Positions 7,481 to 16,800 of a DNA stretch of 24,479 nt are shown piece after piece (the stretch's first letter is position 1; every line of letters begins with the position of its first letter). The position numbers and the translations under genes are program-made. Location of the stretch: NCBI GenBank assembly GCA_964506935.1, contig CAZDOD010000018.1, positions 1-24,479 on the forward strand, written 5' to 3'. A model generated the notes under the pieces. It made no database searches. It was not told the DNA's origin and was given only the letters and a program-made list of their open reading frames with translations. This stretch comes from CAZDOD01 sp964506935 (lineage in GTDB: Bacteria > Desulfobacterota > Zymogenia > Zymogenales > Zymogenaceae).

Positions 7481-8126
7481 ATTCTTTGAAAGGTGTGTTT
7501 CTGAGTATCGAGATGAAGCCGGCCTTATTATATCCGTCGGCGAGGCTGGTGTTTACGTGTACCACGCCTTCATTCAGGGACTTGAATGCGTAGTCATCCG
7601 TGATCTTCGGGAGCTTCTTTGCGTCTTTTTGGCGCTTCAGCACGGTTCCGCACGGGACGTAGTGGCCGTCTTCTATGGAAACGCCGAGAAGGATGCAGCC
7701 CGGCTCGATTACGCAACCTTTTCCCACCGTTGATTTAAACACGAGTGACTGCATGCCAACAAAGGTGTCGTCCCCGACCATTGCGGGGCCGTGTATCTGG
7801 GCCTGGTGGGCAAGCGAGACTCTCTTTCCTATATAGACCGCATATTTCTCCGCTTCATATTCGATGAAGTTCTGCGCGACTTCGTGACCCTCGTGTTCGG
7901 TTTCTAGGGCGTGGATGATCACGCCGTCCTGGACGTTCGATTCGTCTCCGACGAACAGCGGCTGGCCCTCGTCGCCTCTCACCGAGGCAAATGGGGAGAT
8001 CATCACCCTTTTTCCGATAGTCACGTTTCCTATGACGGCTGCGAGCGGATGGACAAAGGCGGATTTGTCAATTATAGGTTCGTGTTCGGTGCTTGAAAAG
8101 TCGGTGACAACATTTTTATGGATCAT
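7479..8126 (-). CDS. Gamma-class carbonic anhydrase, Cam type
   Basis: 215 residues of left-handed beta-helix (hexapeptide repeats). The order 'ASVRGDEGQPLFVGDESNVQDGV', 'HALETEHEGHE' and 'VSLAHQAQIHGPAMVGDD' closely resembles Cam of Methanosarcina thermophila. The three metal ligands are His72, His107 and His112. Arg50 and Gln66, and the two acidic-loop glutamates needed for proton transfer in Cam (here Glu53 and Glu75), are all present. It is therefore likely a true CO2-hydrating enzyme rather than an inactive CamH-like relative. No signal peptide is seen, so a cytoplasmic location is expected. AAAGGAGT lies seven bases before the ATG. It is transcribed alone, downstream of tyrS. Confidence 0.9.
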   Translation of the reverse strand: MIHKNVVTDFSSTEHEPIIDKSAFVHPLAAVIGNVTIGKRVMISPFASVRGDEGQPLFVGDESNVQDGVIIHALETEHEGHEVAQNFIEYEAEKYAVYIGKRVSLAHQAQIHGPAMVGDDTFVGMQSLVFKSTVGKGCVIEPGCILLGVSIEDGHYVPCGTVLKRQKDAKKLPKITDDYAFKSLNEGVVHVNTSLADGYNKAGFISILRNTPFKE

Positions 8127-8245
8127 AAGTGACTCCTTTAATCATCTTTCATACGGATTTTTTTTAGTCTGTTCTGAGAGAATATGGATCTGACATGGTT
8201 CAAAGGATGGCGCTTGAGATAATTAAATCAGAAATAAGAAAAATC

Positions 8246-8315
8246 CCAAAAAAACCTCTTATTTTCATCTTTGTGGAATAAAGAAAGAAAAAACCAGAAT
8301 ATAAGAGGGTTTTGG
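8246..8315 (-). terminator. Probable terminator after tyrS
   Basis: On the minus strand, CCAAAACCCTCTTAT (8315-8301) pairs with ATAAGAGGTTTTTTTGG (8262-8246) across a 38-base loop. The 3' arm contains seven U. The loop is long, so it is less certain than a compact terminator. Confidence 0.5.
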
Positions 8316-8316
8316 A

Positions 8317-9528
8317 TTAAATCGTAACTATCTTTGTGAACTTTCTTTTCCCAACTTTTAAAATATACTCACGTTTTTCTTTAAGTATATATTCCTCTCC
8401 TGTGACCTTTTCCCCGTCAATGCTGACCGCCCCCTGACTTATCATCCTCTTCGCCTCAGATGTGGATTGGGTGAGTCCCAAATCTGTAATTACCTTTGGG
8501 AGCCACTTTTCGCCCGGTTCCATGTCTATTTTGGAGAGATCGGTCGGTATCTTTTTATCGGCAAATACCCTCTCAAACTCCGCGAGAGCCCCCTTTGCCT
8601 TATCCTCCCCCCAGAAGCGGGTTACTATCTCGACCGCAAGCCTCTCTTTTGCCACCTTTGGATTCAGTCTATTTTCCGAGATGTCTTTTTTCAACTTCGC
8701 AAAATCATCGGTCGAGACACCCGAGAGGAGCTCGTAGTATTCGATCATGAGGTCGTCCGAGATGCTCATTATCTTCCCGAAGATATCTTTCGGCGGTTCG
8801 GTAATCCCGATGTAATTTCCCAGAGACTTGCTCATCTTTTTTACGCCGTCGGTACCCACCAGTATCGGCATCGTGATTACGACCTGGGGCTCCTGGCCGA
8901 AGTACCGCTGGAGGTCCCGTCCGACGAAGAGATTAAAGATCTGATCTGTCCCCCCGAGCTCGACATCGGCGCGAAGGGCGACCGAATCGTATCCCTGAAT
9001 AAGTGGATAAAGGAACTCGTGGATCGCTATCGGCTGATTGTTCTGAAATCGGGTCTTAAAATCATCCCTCTCGAGCATGCGTGCGACGGTCTGTTGGGCG
9101 GCGATCTCGATGAGACCCTCCGTGGTCATTTCCTTCATCCAACGGGAGTTGAAGTCGACTACGGTCTTTTGCGGGTCGAGGATCTTAAATACCTGTTCTT
9201 TGTATGTCTCGGCGTTTTTCAAAAGCCTCTCACGGGTGAGGAGCTCGCGCGTGTCGGACCTCCCCGAAGGGTCTCCGATCATGCCGGTGAAATCGCCGAT
9301 GAGAAACACGGCGGTGTGTCCCAGCTCTTGAAAGTGCCTGAGCTTGTGGATTAGAACGGTGTGTCCGAGATGGAGGTCGGGGGCGGTGGGATCAAAACCT
9401 GCCTTTACAATGAGCGGTTTTTTCTCTTTGATCGATCGGTCTATCTTCTTTTCGATCTCCTCGGGAGAAATGATCTCGACCGTTCCCCTCGTTATGAGGT
9501 CAATTTGTTCGTTTTTCGGTGCAATCAT
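8317..9528 (-). CDS. tyrS: Tyrosyl-tRNA synthetase
   Basis: 403 residues, class I aminoacyl-tRNA synthetase. It has the ATP motif HLGH (53-56), 'GDFTGMIGDPSGRS' (78-91), the tyrosine-binding region 'GYDSVAL..DVELGGTDQ' (179-196) and KMSKS (231-235). A C-terminal S4 RNA-binding domain covers about the last 65 residues ('AKRMISQGAVSIDG'). The HLGH/KMSKS spacing and 'LGHTVLI..LRHFQ' put it in the TyrZ-like bacterial subgroup. The ATG overlaps the ymdB stop by four bases (ATGA), so translation is coupled. It is the last gene of the 6S RNA operon. Confidence 0.97.
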   Translation of the reverse strand: MIAPKNEQIDLITRGTVEIISPEEIEKKIDRSIKEKKPLIVKAGFDPTAPDLHLGHTVLIHKLRHFQELGHTAVFLIGDFTGMIGDPSGRSDTRELLTRERLLKNAETYKEQVFKILDPQKTVVDFNSRWMKEMTTEGLIEIAAQQTVARMLERDDFKTRFQNNQPIAIHEFLYPLIQGYDSVALRADVELGGTDQIFNLFVGRDLQRYFGQEPQVVITMPILVGTDGVKKMSKSLGNYIGITEPPKDIFGKIMSISDDLMIEYYELLSGVSTDDFAKLKKDISENRLNPKVAKERLAVEIVTRFWGEDKAKGALAEFERVFADKKIPTDLSKIDMEPGEKWLPKVITDLGLTQSTSEAKRMISQGAVSIDGEKVTGEEYILKEKREYILKVGKRKFTKIVTI

Positions 9529-10361
9529 TTTTCTTCTTTGGGATATATCTCTTTAAATCGGGTTATATTTAGACTCTTTCCGCTGTTTCTATCTATTGTT
9601 ATCACGACCCCCTGCCCCTCGACATCCCTCTTTGCGGTCTCGAACCTCTGTGGTATCGATGTCAGAAAACGCGCGATGGCCCTTTCTTTTTTTACGCCGA
9701 TTACCGAGTCCGTGGGGCCGCACATCCCGGCGTCGGTGATAAATGCAGTGCCGCCGGGGAGTATGAACTCATCCGCCGTCTGGATATGGGTGTGGGTGCC
9801 CACGACGGCGCTCACCCTTCCGTCGAGGAAATGGGCGATCGCCGCCTTCTCCTTTGTGTCCTCCCCGTGGAAATCCACGATGATGATAGGTGTCTCTTTG
9901 GCCATTTCGATTAAAGCCGCTTCGGCCCTGGCAAAGGGATCATCATAAAGACCCATGAAAACCCTTCCAATTAAGTTGATGACGCCGACCTTTGTCCCGT
10001 TTCTCGACTCGACTACGACCGAGCCCGAGCCTGGCGTCCCGTGGGGGTAATTTTCGGGGCGAAGCAGCGCCGGGGTATTATCAATGTAGTTTAATATCTC
10101 CCTTTTGTCCCATATGTGGTTTCCGGTTGTAATTATATCAACTCCCGAATCGAAGAGCTCGTTTGCAGTATCTACGGAGAGTCCGAAGCCGCCGGCGGTG
10201 TTTTCGCCGTTGGCAATCACCAGTCCGGCTCCATGCTCTTCGGCGAGTCGGGGAAGAAAGTATTTTAGTGCCTTACGTCCGGGCTTACCTATAAGGTCCC
10301 CAAAAAAAAGGACGCAAAGGCTCTCCCCTTGGGCCTCTTTGATTTCCCCATATGGAGTCAT
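9525..10361 (-). CDS. ymdB: YmdB-family metallophosphoesterase (2',3'-cyclic nucleotide phosphodiesterase type)
   Basis: 278 residues of the TIGR00282/YmdB family. Metal-binding motifs are GD22LIGKPGR, GE53N54TAGG, GN81H82IWD, DFH165GE and GTH190TH192. In Bacillus the family hydrolyses cyclic nucleotides and affects RNase Y-linked gene expression. Its place directly after rny fits that link. The N-terminus has about 14 residues more than usual (family proteins often start at 'ILFIGD'). ATG 10361 is the first start after an in-frame stop, and there is no better internal start. The ribosome site is weak and distant (GGAAGG). A large hairpin separates it from rny. Confidence 0.92.
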   Translation of the reverse strand: MTPYGEIKEAQGESLCVLFFGDLIGKPGRKALKYFLPRLAEEHGAGLVIANGENTAGGFGLSVDTANELFDSGVDIITTGNHIWDKREILNYIDNTPALLRPENYPHGTPGSGSVVVESRNGTKVGVINLIGRVFMGLYDDPFARAEAALIEMAKETPIIIVDFHGEDTKEKAAIAHFLDGRVSAVVGTHTHIQTADEFILPGGTAFITDAGMCGPTDSVIGVKKERAIARFLTSIPQRFETAKRDVEGQGVVITIDRNSGKSLNITRFKEIYPKEEK

Positions 10362-10391
10362 AAAAAAATATTTCTAACCTTCCAACTACTA

Positions 10392-10433
10392 ATCACCCCG
10401 TAGCCTTGATATTTTTCATAGGCTCGGGGTGAT
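10392..10433 (-). repeat. Long stable hairpin between rny and ymdB
   Basis: ATCACCCCG and AGCCT pair with AGGCT and CGGGGTGAT, 14 pairs with a single bulged A. A further TGA/TCA pairing lies under a six-base A-rich loop. No U-run follows on either strand, so it is not a standard terminator. It lies in the mRNA between rny and ymdB and may be a processing, stability or attenuation site. Confidence 0.7.
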
Positions 10434-10444
10434 AGTCTACCCTG

Positions 10445-12007
10445 TTATTTTGCGTATTCTACGGCCCGGGTTTCACGGATGACGGTGATTTTAATCTGAC
10501 CGGGGTAGGAGAGATCCTCCTCGATCTTCTTTGCTATGTCCTTTGAAAGCAAAATCGATTCCTCATCGGTCACCTGGTCACTCGTCACTATAATGCGGAG
10601 TTCCCTTCCGGCCTGTATCGCATAGGACTTCGAGATCCCGGAAAATGAGCGGGCCACCTTTTCGAGTTCGTCGAGCCTCTTCACGTAGGTCTCGAGCATC
10701 TCTTTTCTGGCTCCCGGCCTCGCCGCGGAAAGTGTATCGGCGGCTTGGACCAAAACGGCGATTACCGACTCCGGCTTTTCGTCGTTGTGATGGGCGGCGA
10801 TGGCATGAATTATCTTTGGGGATTCGCCGTAGCGTCGGGCGAGATCGGCGCCGATAAGGGCGTGTGGCCCCTCAACCTCGTGGTCGACGGCCTTTCCGAT
10901 ATCGTGGAGGAGCCCGATCCTCTTGGCCTGCTTGATATTTAGTCTCAGCTCAGATGCGATTACCCCCATAAGGAATGCCACCTCGAGGGAGTGTTGATAG
11001 ACGTTTTGCGCGTAGCTTGTGCGGTATTTAAGCCGTCCGATCAGTTTTATGAGCTCGGGATTAAGTCCGTGAATCCCCAGATCAAAGCAGGCCTGCTCCC
11101 CGGCCTCGCGGATAGTTACCTCCAGCTCTTCGTTTACCCTTTTTACGATCTCCTCGATTCTGGCGGGATGAATACGACCGTCGGTTATAAGCCTCTCCAG
11201 TGCTATGCGTGCCGCCTCCCTCCTTATTGGGTTGTGGGACGAGAGGATGACCGCCTCTGGGGTGTCATCTATGACGAGATCAACCCCCGTTGCCGCTTCA
11301 ATGGCGCGGATGTTTCTCCCCTCCCGACCGATGATCCTTCCCTTCATCTCCTCATTGGGGAGGTTTACTATGGAGACTGTTCTTTCGGCAACGTACTCCC
11401 CCGCATATCTCTGGATGGCGGTGGAGATGATATCTTTTGCCTTCTTGTCCGAATTCTCCTTGAGCTCCTCCTCTATTATCCTCAGGCTTTTTGCCGCCTC
11501 GTGCCTTGCATCGTCCTCAATGATTTTTACCAGCTCTTTTTTCGCCTCGTCTCTGGAGATGCCGCTTATCTTTTCGAGTATCTTCTTCTGATTCTCAAGA
11601 AGATCGTTATATTTCATTTCCTTTTCTTCTACTGCCTTGTTTTTGGCCGTAAGACTCTGGTCCTTTTTAGAGACCTCCGTTTCTTTTTTATCTATCTGTT
11701 CTATTTTTCGATCGAGGTTCTCCTCCTTGTTAAGAAGTCTCTTTTCAAGACTATTTAGGCTGTTCCTCCTCTCCTTCGTCTCCCTCTCGAACTCGCTCTT
11801 TAGCTGGTAAAGCGCGTCTTTGGCAGATAAAGAGGCCTCTTTCTTGATAGAATCCGCAGCACGATGGGCCTCGTCCAGTATCTTTGTGGCCATGTCTTCG
11901 GCAGATTCTATCCTCTTATTTACCCAGACTTTCCTTAAGAAGAAACCTAAAAAAAGTCCGAGAATTGTTGCTGCGGTTGCGATTAATACTATTTCGGCTG
12001 TTAACAA
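10445..12007 (-). CDS. rny: Ribonuclease Y
   Basis: 520 residues, the standard RNase Y plan: an N-terminal transmembrane helix (about 4-24), a long charged coiled coil (about 30-200), a KH RNA-binding domain with GRIIGREGRN (223-232), and an HD phosphohydrolase domain with His339 and the H368-D369 pair ('LLHDIGKAVDH'). It is a membrane-bound endoribonuclease that starts mRNA decay. The start is TTG at 12007: the frame is closed just upstream by TGA, and AAAGGAGG sits ten bases before the TTG. The nearby ATG at 12014 is out of frame. It follows fau by about 30 bases in the 6S RNA operon. Confidence 0.97.
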   Translation of the reverse strand: MLTAEIVLIATAATILGLFLGFFLRKVWVNKRIESAEDMATKILDEAHRAADSIKKEASLSAKDALYQLKSEFERETKERRNSLNSLEKRLLNKEENLDRKIEQIDKKETEVSKKDQSLTAKNKAVEEKEMKYNDLLENQKKILEKISGISRDEAKKELVKIIEDDARHEAAKSLRIIEEELKENSDKKAKDIISTAIQRYAGEYVAERTVSIVNLPNEEMKGRIIGREGRNIRAIEAATGVDLVIDDTPEAVILSSHNPIRREAARIALERLITDGRIHPARIEEIVKRVNEELEVTIREAGEQACFDLGIHGLNPELIKLIGRLKYRTSYAQNVYQHSLEVAFLMGVIASELRLNIKQAKRIGLLHDIGKAVDHEVEGPHALIGADLARRYGESPKIIHAIAAHHNDEKPESVIAVLVQAADTLSAARPGARKEMLETYVKRLDELEKVARSFSGISKSYAIQAGRELRIIVTSDQVTDEESILLSKDIAKKIEEDLSYPGQIKITVIRETRAVEYAK

Positions 12008-12038
12008 GTTTCATGCACCTCCTTTATAGAAGGTAGGT

Positions 12039-12611
12039 TCAGTTAAGACATTTGATTTTGCGGTTTTCGGTGAATATGAAATTTACCCTCATGTCGTGAG
12101 ATTCTTCGGGGATTCTTAAAACCACCTGGGTATCAAAGGCCAAAGCGATTGTTGTGGCCTTGATGTCATCTTTCTCAAGGAGCCTGTCGAAGTAGCCCCC
12201 ACCATATCCGATTCTAAATCCCCTCTCGTCAAAGGCCACCCCAGGTATTATGATTAAGTCGATATCAGAATCCATAATCATCTTCTTTGTATCGGTTGAT
12301 GGTTCCATGATCCCGTATGTTCCCTCAAGAAGCTCGCTCATATCATCGACCTCGAAATATGTGATTTCGATGTTATCGGAATTTGAGACGGGGAATCCCA
12401 CTATTTTCCCCTCACTTTTCGCCGCAGTAAAAACGTCTTCTGTCCGAACCTCCTTTTTAATGGGTGAATATAGAGCTATAATTTTCGCTTCCCTGAATAG
12501 TTCCGATGATATCAGGGAGCTGCAAATTACCTCACTTTTTGCCTGTACCTCCCTTTGGCTCATTTTGAACCTTTTTGAGAGGATTTTCTTTCTAAGCTCC
12601 TCTTTGGTCAA
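12039..12611 (-). CDS. fau: 5-formyltetrahydrofolate cyclo-ligase (MTHFS)
   Basis: 190 residues. It has an N-terminal basic helix 'KEELRKKILSKRF' and 'ALYSPIKKEVRT' (46-57). The ATP/folate site is 'PGVAFDERGFRIGYGGGYFDRLL' (about 123-145), the family hallmark. It converts 5-formyl-THF to 5,10-methenyl-THF using ATP. The start is TTG at 12611 with GGAG about ten bases upstream; the next ATG would remove the conserved N-terminal helix. It lies about 250 bases downstream of the 6S RNA, the same neighbourhood as ssrS-ygfA in E. coli, and begins the protein-coding part of the fau-rny-ymdB-tyrS operon. Confidence 0.93.
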   Translation of the reverse strand: MTKEELRKKILSKRFKMSQREVQAKSEVICSSLISSELFREAKIIALYSPIKKEVRTEDVFTAAKSEGKIVGFPVSNSDNIEITYFEVDDMSELLEGTYGIMEPSTDTKKMIMDSDIDLIIIPGVAFDERGFRIGYGGGYFDRLLEKDDIKATTIALAFDTQVVLRIPEESHDMRVNFIFTENRKIKCLN

Positions 12612-12865
12612 AACAAGGAAACTCCAAACGAAGAGAGGACTAAAAAAGCTTTTGGCCTTTCTCCGATTTTACGATCCTAAACCGTTTTTTGAGATTGATA
12701 TTGCCCGGTTGGAAAGGGGCGAGAAAAACTATTCCTTGATATCTCTATTTGACACTTCTATTTGGTATGTCTTTATATGTCTCTTTTTCTTTTTAAAAAG
12801 CATCTATTTTAAAAGGAATTTCCCTGTTTTATATATCAATCCATTTAGAAACGGAAATTTAGGTT
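12612..12865. other. Spacer between 6S RNA and fau
   Basis: AT-rich non-coding stretch. No conserved protein is visible in any frame and no convincing terminator separates the 6S RNA from fau, so read-through into fau is plausible. Open frames here on the plus strand run antisense to fau and 6S and look accidental. Confidence 0.5.
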
Positions 12866-13052
12866 CATGCCCCCCGCATTGGTGCCGTGTGTTGGTTCAG
12901 TTTGAACCATTTTGTTACACGTGGGTACCATGTTACCGTTTTAGGTTACCTTTTGAAAATAAAGGCTTACACACCGCGGTAAGGGACAGCTCCCATGCTA
13001 TTAGTGTTGGCTCAAAAATAATCCCTCCATCACGTACACAGCAGGGGGCATG
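12866..13052 (-). ncRNA. ssrS: 6S RNA
   Basis: A 187-base rod-like RNA. The 5' end CATGCCCCCTGC pairs with the 3' end GCGGGGGGCATG, 12 pairs. The 5' side carries GAGCC (12998-13013 region) and CCGCGGTGTGTAAGCC, like the E. coli 6S blocks GAGCC and CCGCGGTTGGTGAGC. TTACCG pairs with CGGTAA lower in the upper stem, and CCTTT/AAAGG closes the apical loop. The 3' side of the central bubble holds a small hairpin TGGTTCA-AAC-TGAACCA, the counterpart of the GAACC/GGTTC hairpin in E. coli 6S. The RNA mimics an open promoter and sequesters sigma70 RNA polymerase. Its position just upstream of fau is the classic ssrS context. Ends are approximate to about ten bases. Confidence 0.9.
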
Positions 13053-13461
13053 TAAGTCATGGTATCCTGTTTACCTTTCCATTAGCTAAAAAATCTTTGA
13101 TTCTACCTCCATTTGAATCTTGAATTCTTCAAGGAACATAAATCAATTCTTAAGCATTTTTTATGGTTTCAGATTCAGTCGGATTTTTGGACTTGATCCT
13201 CGCTTGGCAAACGTCCTAACTTTTTTCCCTCCGACGATTTTTTTAGTAACTAGCTGCTCTCTAGAGAAGAGGCTTCTATCTCAAATAAATAGCCCCCCTC
13301 GATTTTGTATAATTATGTAATTTCATTAGTCAAAAGTCAANNNNNNNNNNAAGTATTTTTATGATTTATTGGGATTTACAAACTAGGAAGTTTAACGGGG
13401 AAAATATCGGCTCTCGCTTTAGAAAAAATCCCCCTTGAAAGGAAAGAACACGTTTTGGAAT
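13053..13461. other. Gene-free region with assembly gap
   Basis: No coding sequence could be supported on either strand. All frames are short and stop-rich, and zapA, often found ahead of 6S RNA in related genomes, is not present. Ten N at 13341-13350 mark a gap of unknown true size. The stretch holds a nested hairpin with T7 at 13178-13244 and a weak terminator for the smc operon near 13423-13443. No clear sigma70 promoter for the 6S RNA could be fixed by eye. Confidence 0.6.
13423..13443 (-). terminator. Weak terminator after the roadblock gene
   Basis: On the minus strand, TCCTT pairs with GGGGA (two G-U pairs) over a five-base loop and is followed by six T. It would end the smc-roadblock transcript about 20 bases after its last stop codon. 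Confidence 0.35.
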
Positions 13462-13815
13462 CTAAACATCCTTTAGGATATCCTCTATGGCGCTTTTTAG
13501 CTTTCCGATAGACGGAGTTATGGCGGGTGTGGGGGAGAGTCTGAGTATTATATACGTTTCGTTTTTTAGGGGGGCGGTTATTATATATTCGTTCTCGGTT
13601 CTTATTAATAATTCCTTGTGGTCGCCTGAATTGACACGCTTTGATATAGACTCGAGGCGTTGGTGGATGGGTACCATATGGGCGCCCAGAAGCTTCATCT
13701 CGTAATCATCTTCCTTGGCGTATGTCTCGATCTCCTCGCCGTGGGAATCTACTAGTATGCAGCCTGTGGCCCCAGGAATCATTTCAACGAGTCTCTTCAG
13801 AGTCTCTTCATACAT
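13462..13815 (-). CDS. Roadblock/LC7-domain protein
   Basis: 117 residues that form a single roadblock/LC7 domain. There is an N-terminal helix 'EETLKRLVEMIPGATGCILVDSHGEEI', a central helix 'LGAHMVPIHQRLESISKRV', strands 'ELLIRTENEYIITAPLKNETYIILRL' and a C-terminal helix 'IGKLKSAIEDIL'. Members (MglB, RobLC7 proteins) dimerise and often regulate small Ras-like GTPases. No GTPase gene is in the window. The ATG overlaps the end of smc by eight bases, so the two are translationally coupled. The function next to SMC is not known. Confidence 0.8.
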   Translation of the reverse strand: MYEETLKRLVEMIPGATGCILVDSHGEEIETYAKEDDYEMKLLGAHMVPIHQRLESISKRVNSGDHKELLIRTENEYIITAPLKNETYIILRLSPTPAITPSIGKLKSAIEDILKDV

Positions 13816-16800
13816 AACTTTGGGCCTCTTCCTCTTCAGTGAGTTTGATAGAGATCATTTTTGATACACCGGAATCCTGCATCGTGATTCCGTAGAGGGT
13901 ATCGGCCAGCTCCATGGTTTTTTTATTGTGGGTGATTAGGATTACCTGAGATTTTGTCGATATATCCTTGAGAAGCTCGATAAACCTCTCGATATTCAGG
14001 TCATCGAGGGGGGCATCGGCCTCATCGAGCAAACAGAATGGTGAGGGCTTTACCATGAAAATCGAAAATATCAGGGCTATGGCCGAGAGCGCCTTTTCAC
14101 CTCCCGAAAGGAGGTTTATATTCAAGAGCCGCTTGCCCGGCGGCTGTGCCATGATATCCACACCGCCCTCCAAGGGGTCTTGATCCTCGGTTAGACTGAG
14201 GCTTGCCCTCCCACCCGGAACGAGTCGACTGAAGACCTCTTGAAATTTTTCGTTTACCTCATCAAAGGTCACCATAAATTGCTCACGGGACCTCTTGTCA
14301 ATCTTCTGGATGGTCTTTTTAAGGGCGTCTAAAGATTGAACGAGGTCGGATTCCTGGCCACATAAGAACTCGTGTCTCTCGCTCAACGTCTTGAATTCGG
14401 ATAGTGCCATGAGATTGACGTCACCGAACTTTTCTATCCTCCTTCTCGACCTGTCTATCCTTTGCGAAAGCTCTCCGGCTTCTATCTCATCGGAAGAAAG
14501 CTCAATGTACTTTTCGGTTAAATCTTCTTGATATCGCTCTTTTATGAGGGTGGTTAGTTTTTCCCTTTCCCACAAGAACTCTTTTATCTTGTCCTTCTTC
14601 TGCTGGAGATCCTCCCTTATGGAGGAGAGTTTCACCATGATACCTTTACGCTCGTTCTCAAGCTGACTTTCTATTTTTTCTACATCGTCCAATCTCGCAC
14701 GGGCGTCTTTTAGCTCATCGGCTATTTTGCCTTCGGATTCCTTTCGCTCTGATAGTTCGCTTTCGGACTCCGATACTTTTTCTTCCAAGCTTGATATCTC
14801 CTCCTCCCCCTGGGATACGGCGGCTCTCTTTTTCTCGATATCCCTTTCGGCCCTCTCGATTTGAGTCGTATACTCCTCGCTAGTCTGTTCTATATGCTCA
14901 ACATTGTCTCTTGCCTTGCCCAATGATATTTTAAGCTCTGTTTGTTGTTCCCCCAGCCTTCTCATCTCGCCCTGACTCTCTTCCAATACAAGTTTGAGTT
15001 TCTTTGATCTCTCTTGAAGCTCACCCTCTCCCTTTTCGGCCTCAGAGAGAAGCTTTGCCGTTTCCTCGAGCTCGGATTTCAGGCGTTCCGTCTCGTTTGT
15101 GTGCCACTCTATCTCACCCGATATCGAGCCTTTGGCCTTCGCTACCCTCTCCTTATCCTTCATTATCGAGTTTAACTCTTTTTTTGCCTCTATGCCCCTT
15201 ATCTTGAGAGATGTGAGGAGGTCGCCTTCGTCTTTCAGCTTCGACTGGGCAGAAGAGATTTTTTCTCTTATCTCCTCGAACTCTGTATCTTTGGCATCTA
15301 GCGACCCTCTTATTTCTTGTAGTTTTTGAGTAAGGGATTCCCTTTCTCTCCTGTTTGCCAGGATACTCTTTCCCCTGTCCTCGCTGTCGCCGCCGAAAAT
15401 CAAGCCGTTTGGCAAAAGCACCTCACCCTGCAATGTAACAAGGGGGAAATTTGGTCTTTTGTCTATCCAGATACGCAGGGCCGAATCGAGATCTGATACG
15501 AGATGAATGTTCCCAAAAAAGGAGGAGATCGCCTTTTTATTTTCGCCCTCTATCTCGATGTGGTCTTTAAGCCTTCCTATAACGCCATCTGAATTTAAAG
15601 CCTCACTATCCCCTCCCTCTTTTACGGCATCAACGGGGATGAAGGAGGCCCTGCCGGCGCCGGCCTCTTTGAGTTTTCTGATGTGGCTTTTTACATCGTC
15701 TATATCCTTTACGACGACAGAAGATAATGCCTCTCCGAGATATACTTCCAGGGCCTTCTCATAATTTTTGTCTGATTTGAGAAAATCGGCCAGGATACCT
15801 AGGACGCCTTTGCGGTCTCCACCCATTACGGCCTTTGTGCCTTCGGATGTACCTTCAAAGTTTCTTTCCATCTCCTCAAGCGATTTCAGCCTCAGTGCCG
15901 TCCGTGTCTCCTCATATTTCGCCTCTTCTATCTCCCTTTGGGCCTGGGATTCTTTCTCTTTTAGGGCCTTCAATTCGCTTTCGGCCTTCTGAAGTGTTAC
16001 TTGTGTCCTCTCCTCTTCGGCCTTTGCCTTTTCAATTTCAGAATTTGTTTCAAAAATCAGACCTTCAATCCTTTTTGATTCCTCGTTTGTGGCCGAAAGC
16101 TCTTTTGACTTCTTTTCTATCTCCTCGTTTGAATTGTGTATCAATTTCTCGGAGGAACTGATCGTGTTGTTCAGTCGGGCGATATTAGAGGCGTTCGATA
16201 GCTCGTCCCGCCTTAAGCCCTCCTTTTCGCTTGTAAATCGATCGAAAGCCTCTTGGACCTTATCAAGCTCGGCCTCGATATTTTTGAGGTTCGTTTCATA
16301 TGAGTCCGCCTCTTCGATGCTTGTGTTCATCTGAAGGGAAAGTTTTTCGACCTTGACTTTGTTCTCATCGATAAATAGGGAAAGTTCCTCGATGTCACCA
16401 AGGGAAAGCTCATTTCTATTTTTGGTCGATTCTATGCGGTCTTTTGTCTGCTCAATTGATTCTTTAAGGGACCTAATCCGAGCTTCGTTCGAGATTGATT
16501 TCTTCAATATCTCGGAAAAATATTCCTCTTTCTCGATGGACGAATTCTTCAAGCCCTCGATTCTCTGTTCGACCGCCGAGAGCTCGGAGGAGACCTTTGT
16601 TTCCTTTTCGTTATCCGACTTGTAGAGGGTTTCCTCCTTTTCGAGCTTTTGAGTAAAAGTCATATATCGACGTGAAGAATCGATAAGTTCGAGATGCCTG
16701 AGCTCGGCCCTTAGTTTCTTGAACTCCTCGGCCCTCTCGGCCTGTTGGGATAGTGTCTCCATCTGCCGCTTCACTTCATGGACAATATCCCCGACCCTAA

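Noticed and set aside
8467..9354. Plus-strand ORF of 295 residues opposite tyrS
   Set aside because: It is the complement of a well-conserved tyrS and shows no family motif.
12250..13089. Plus-strand ORF of 279 residues
   Set aside because: Antisense to fau and the 6S RNA, with no domain-like pattern; a shadow frame.
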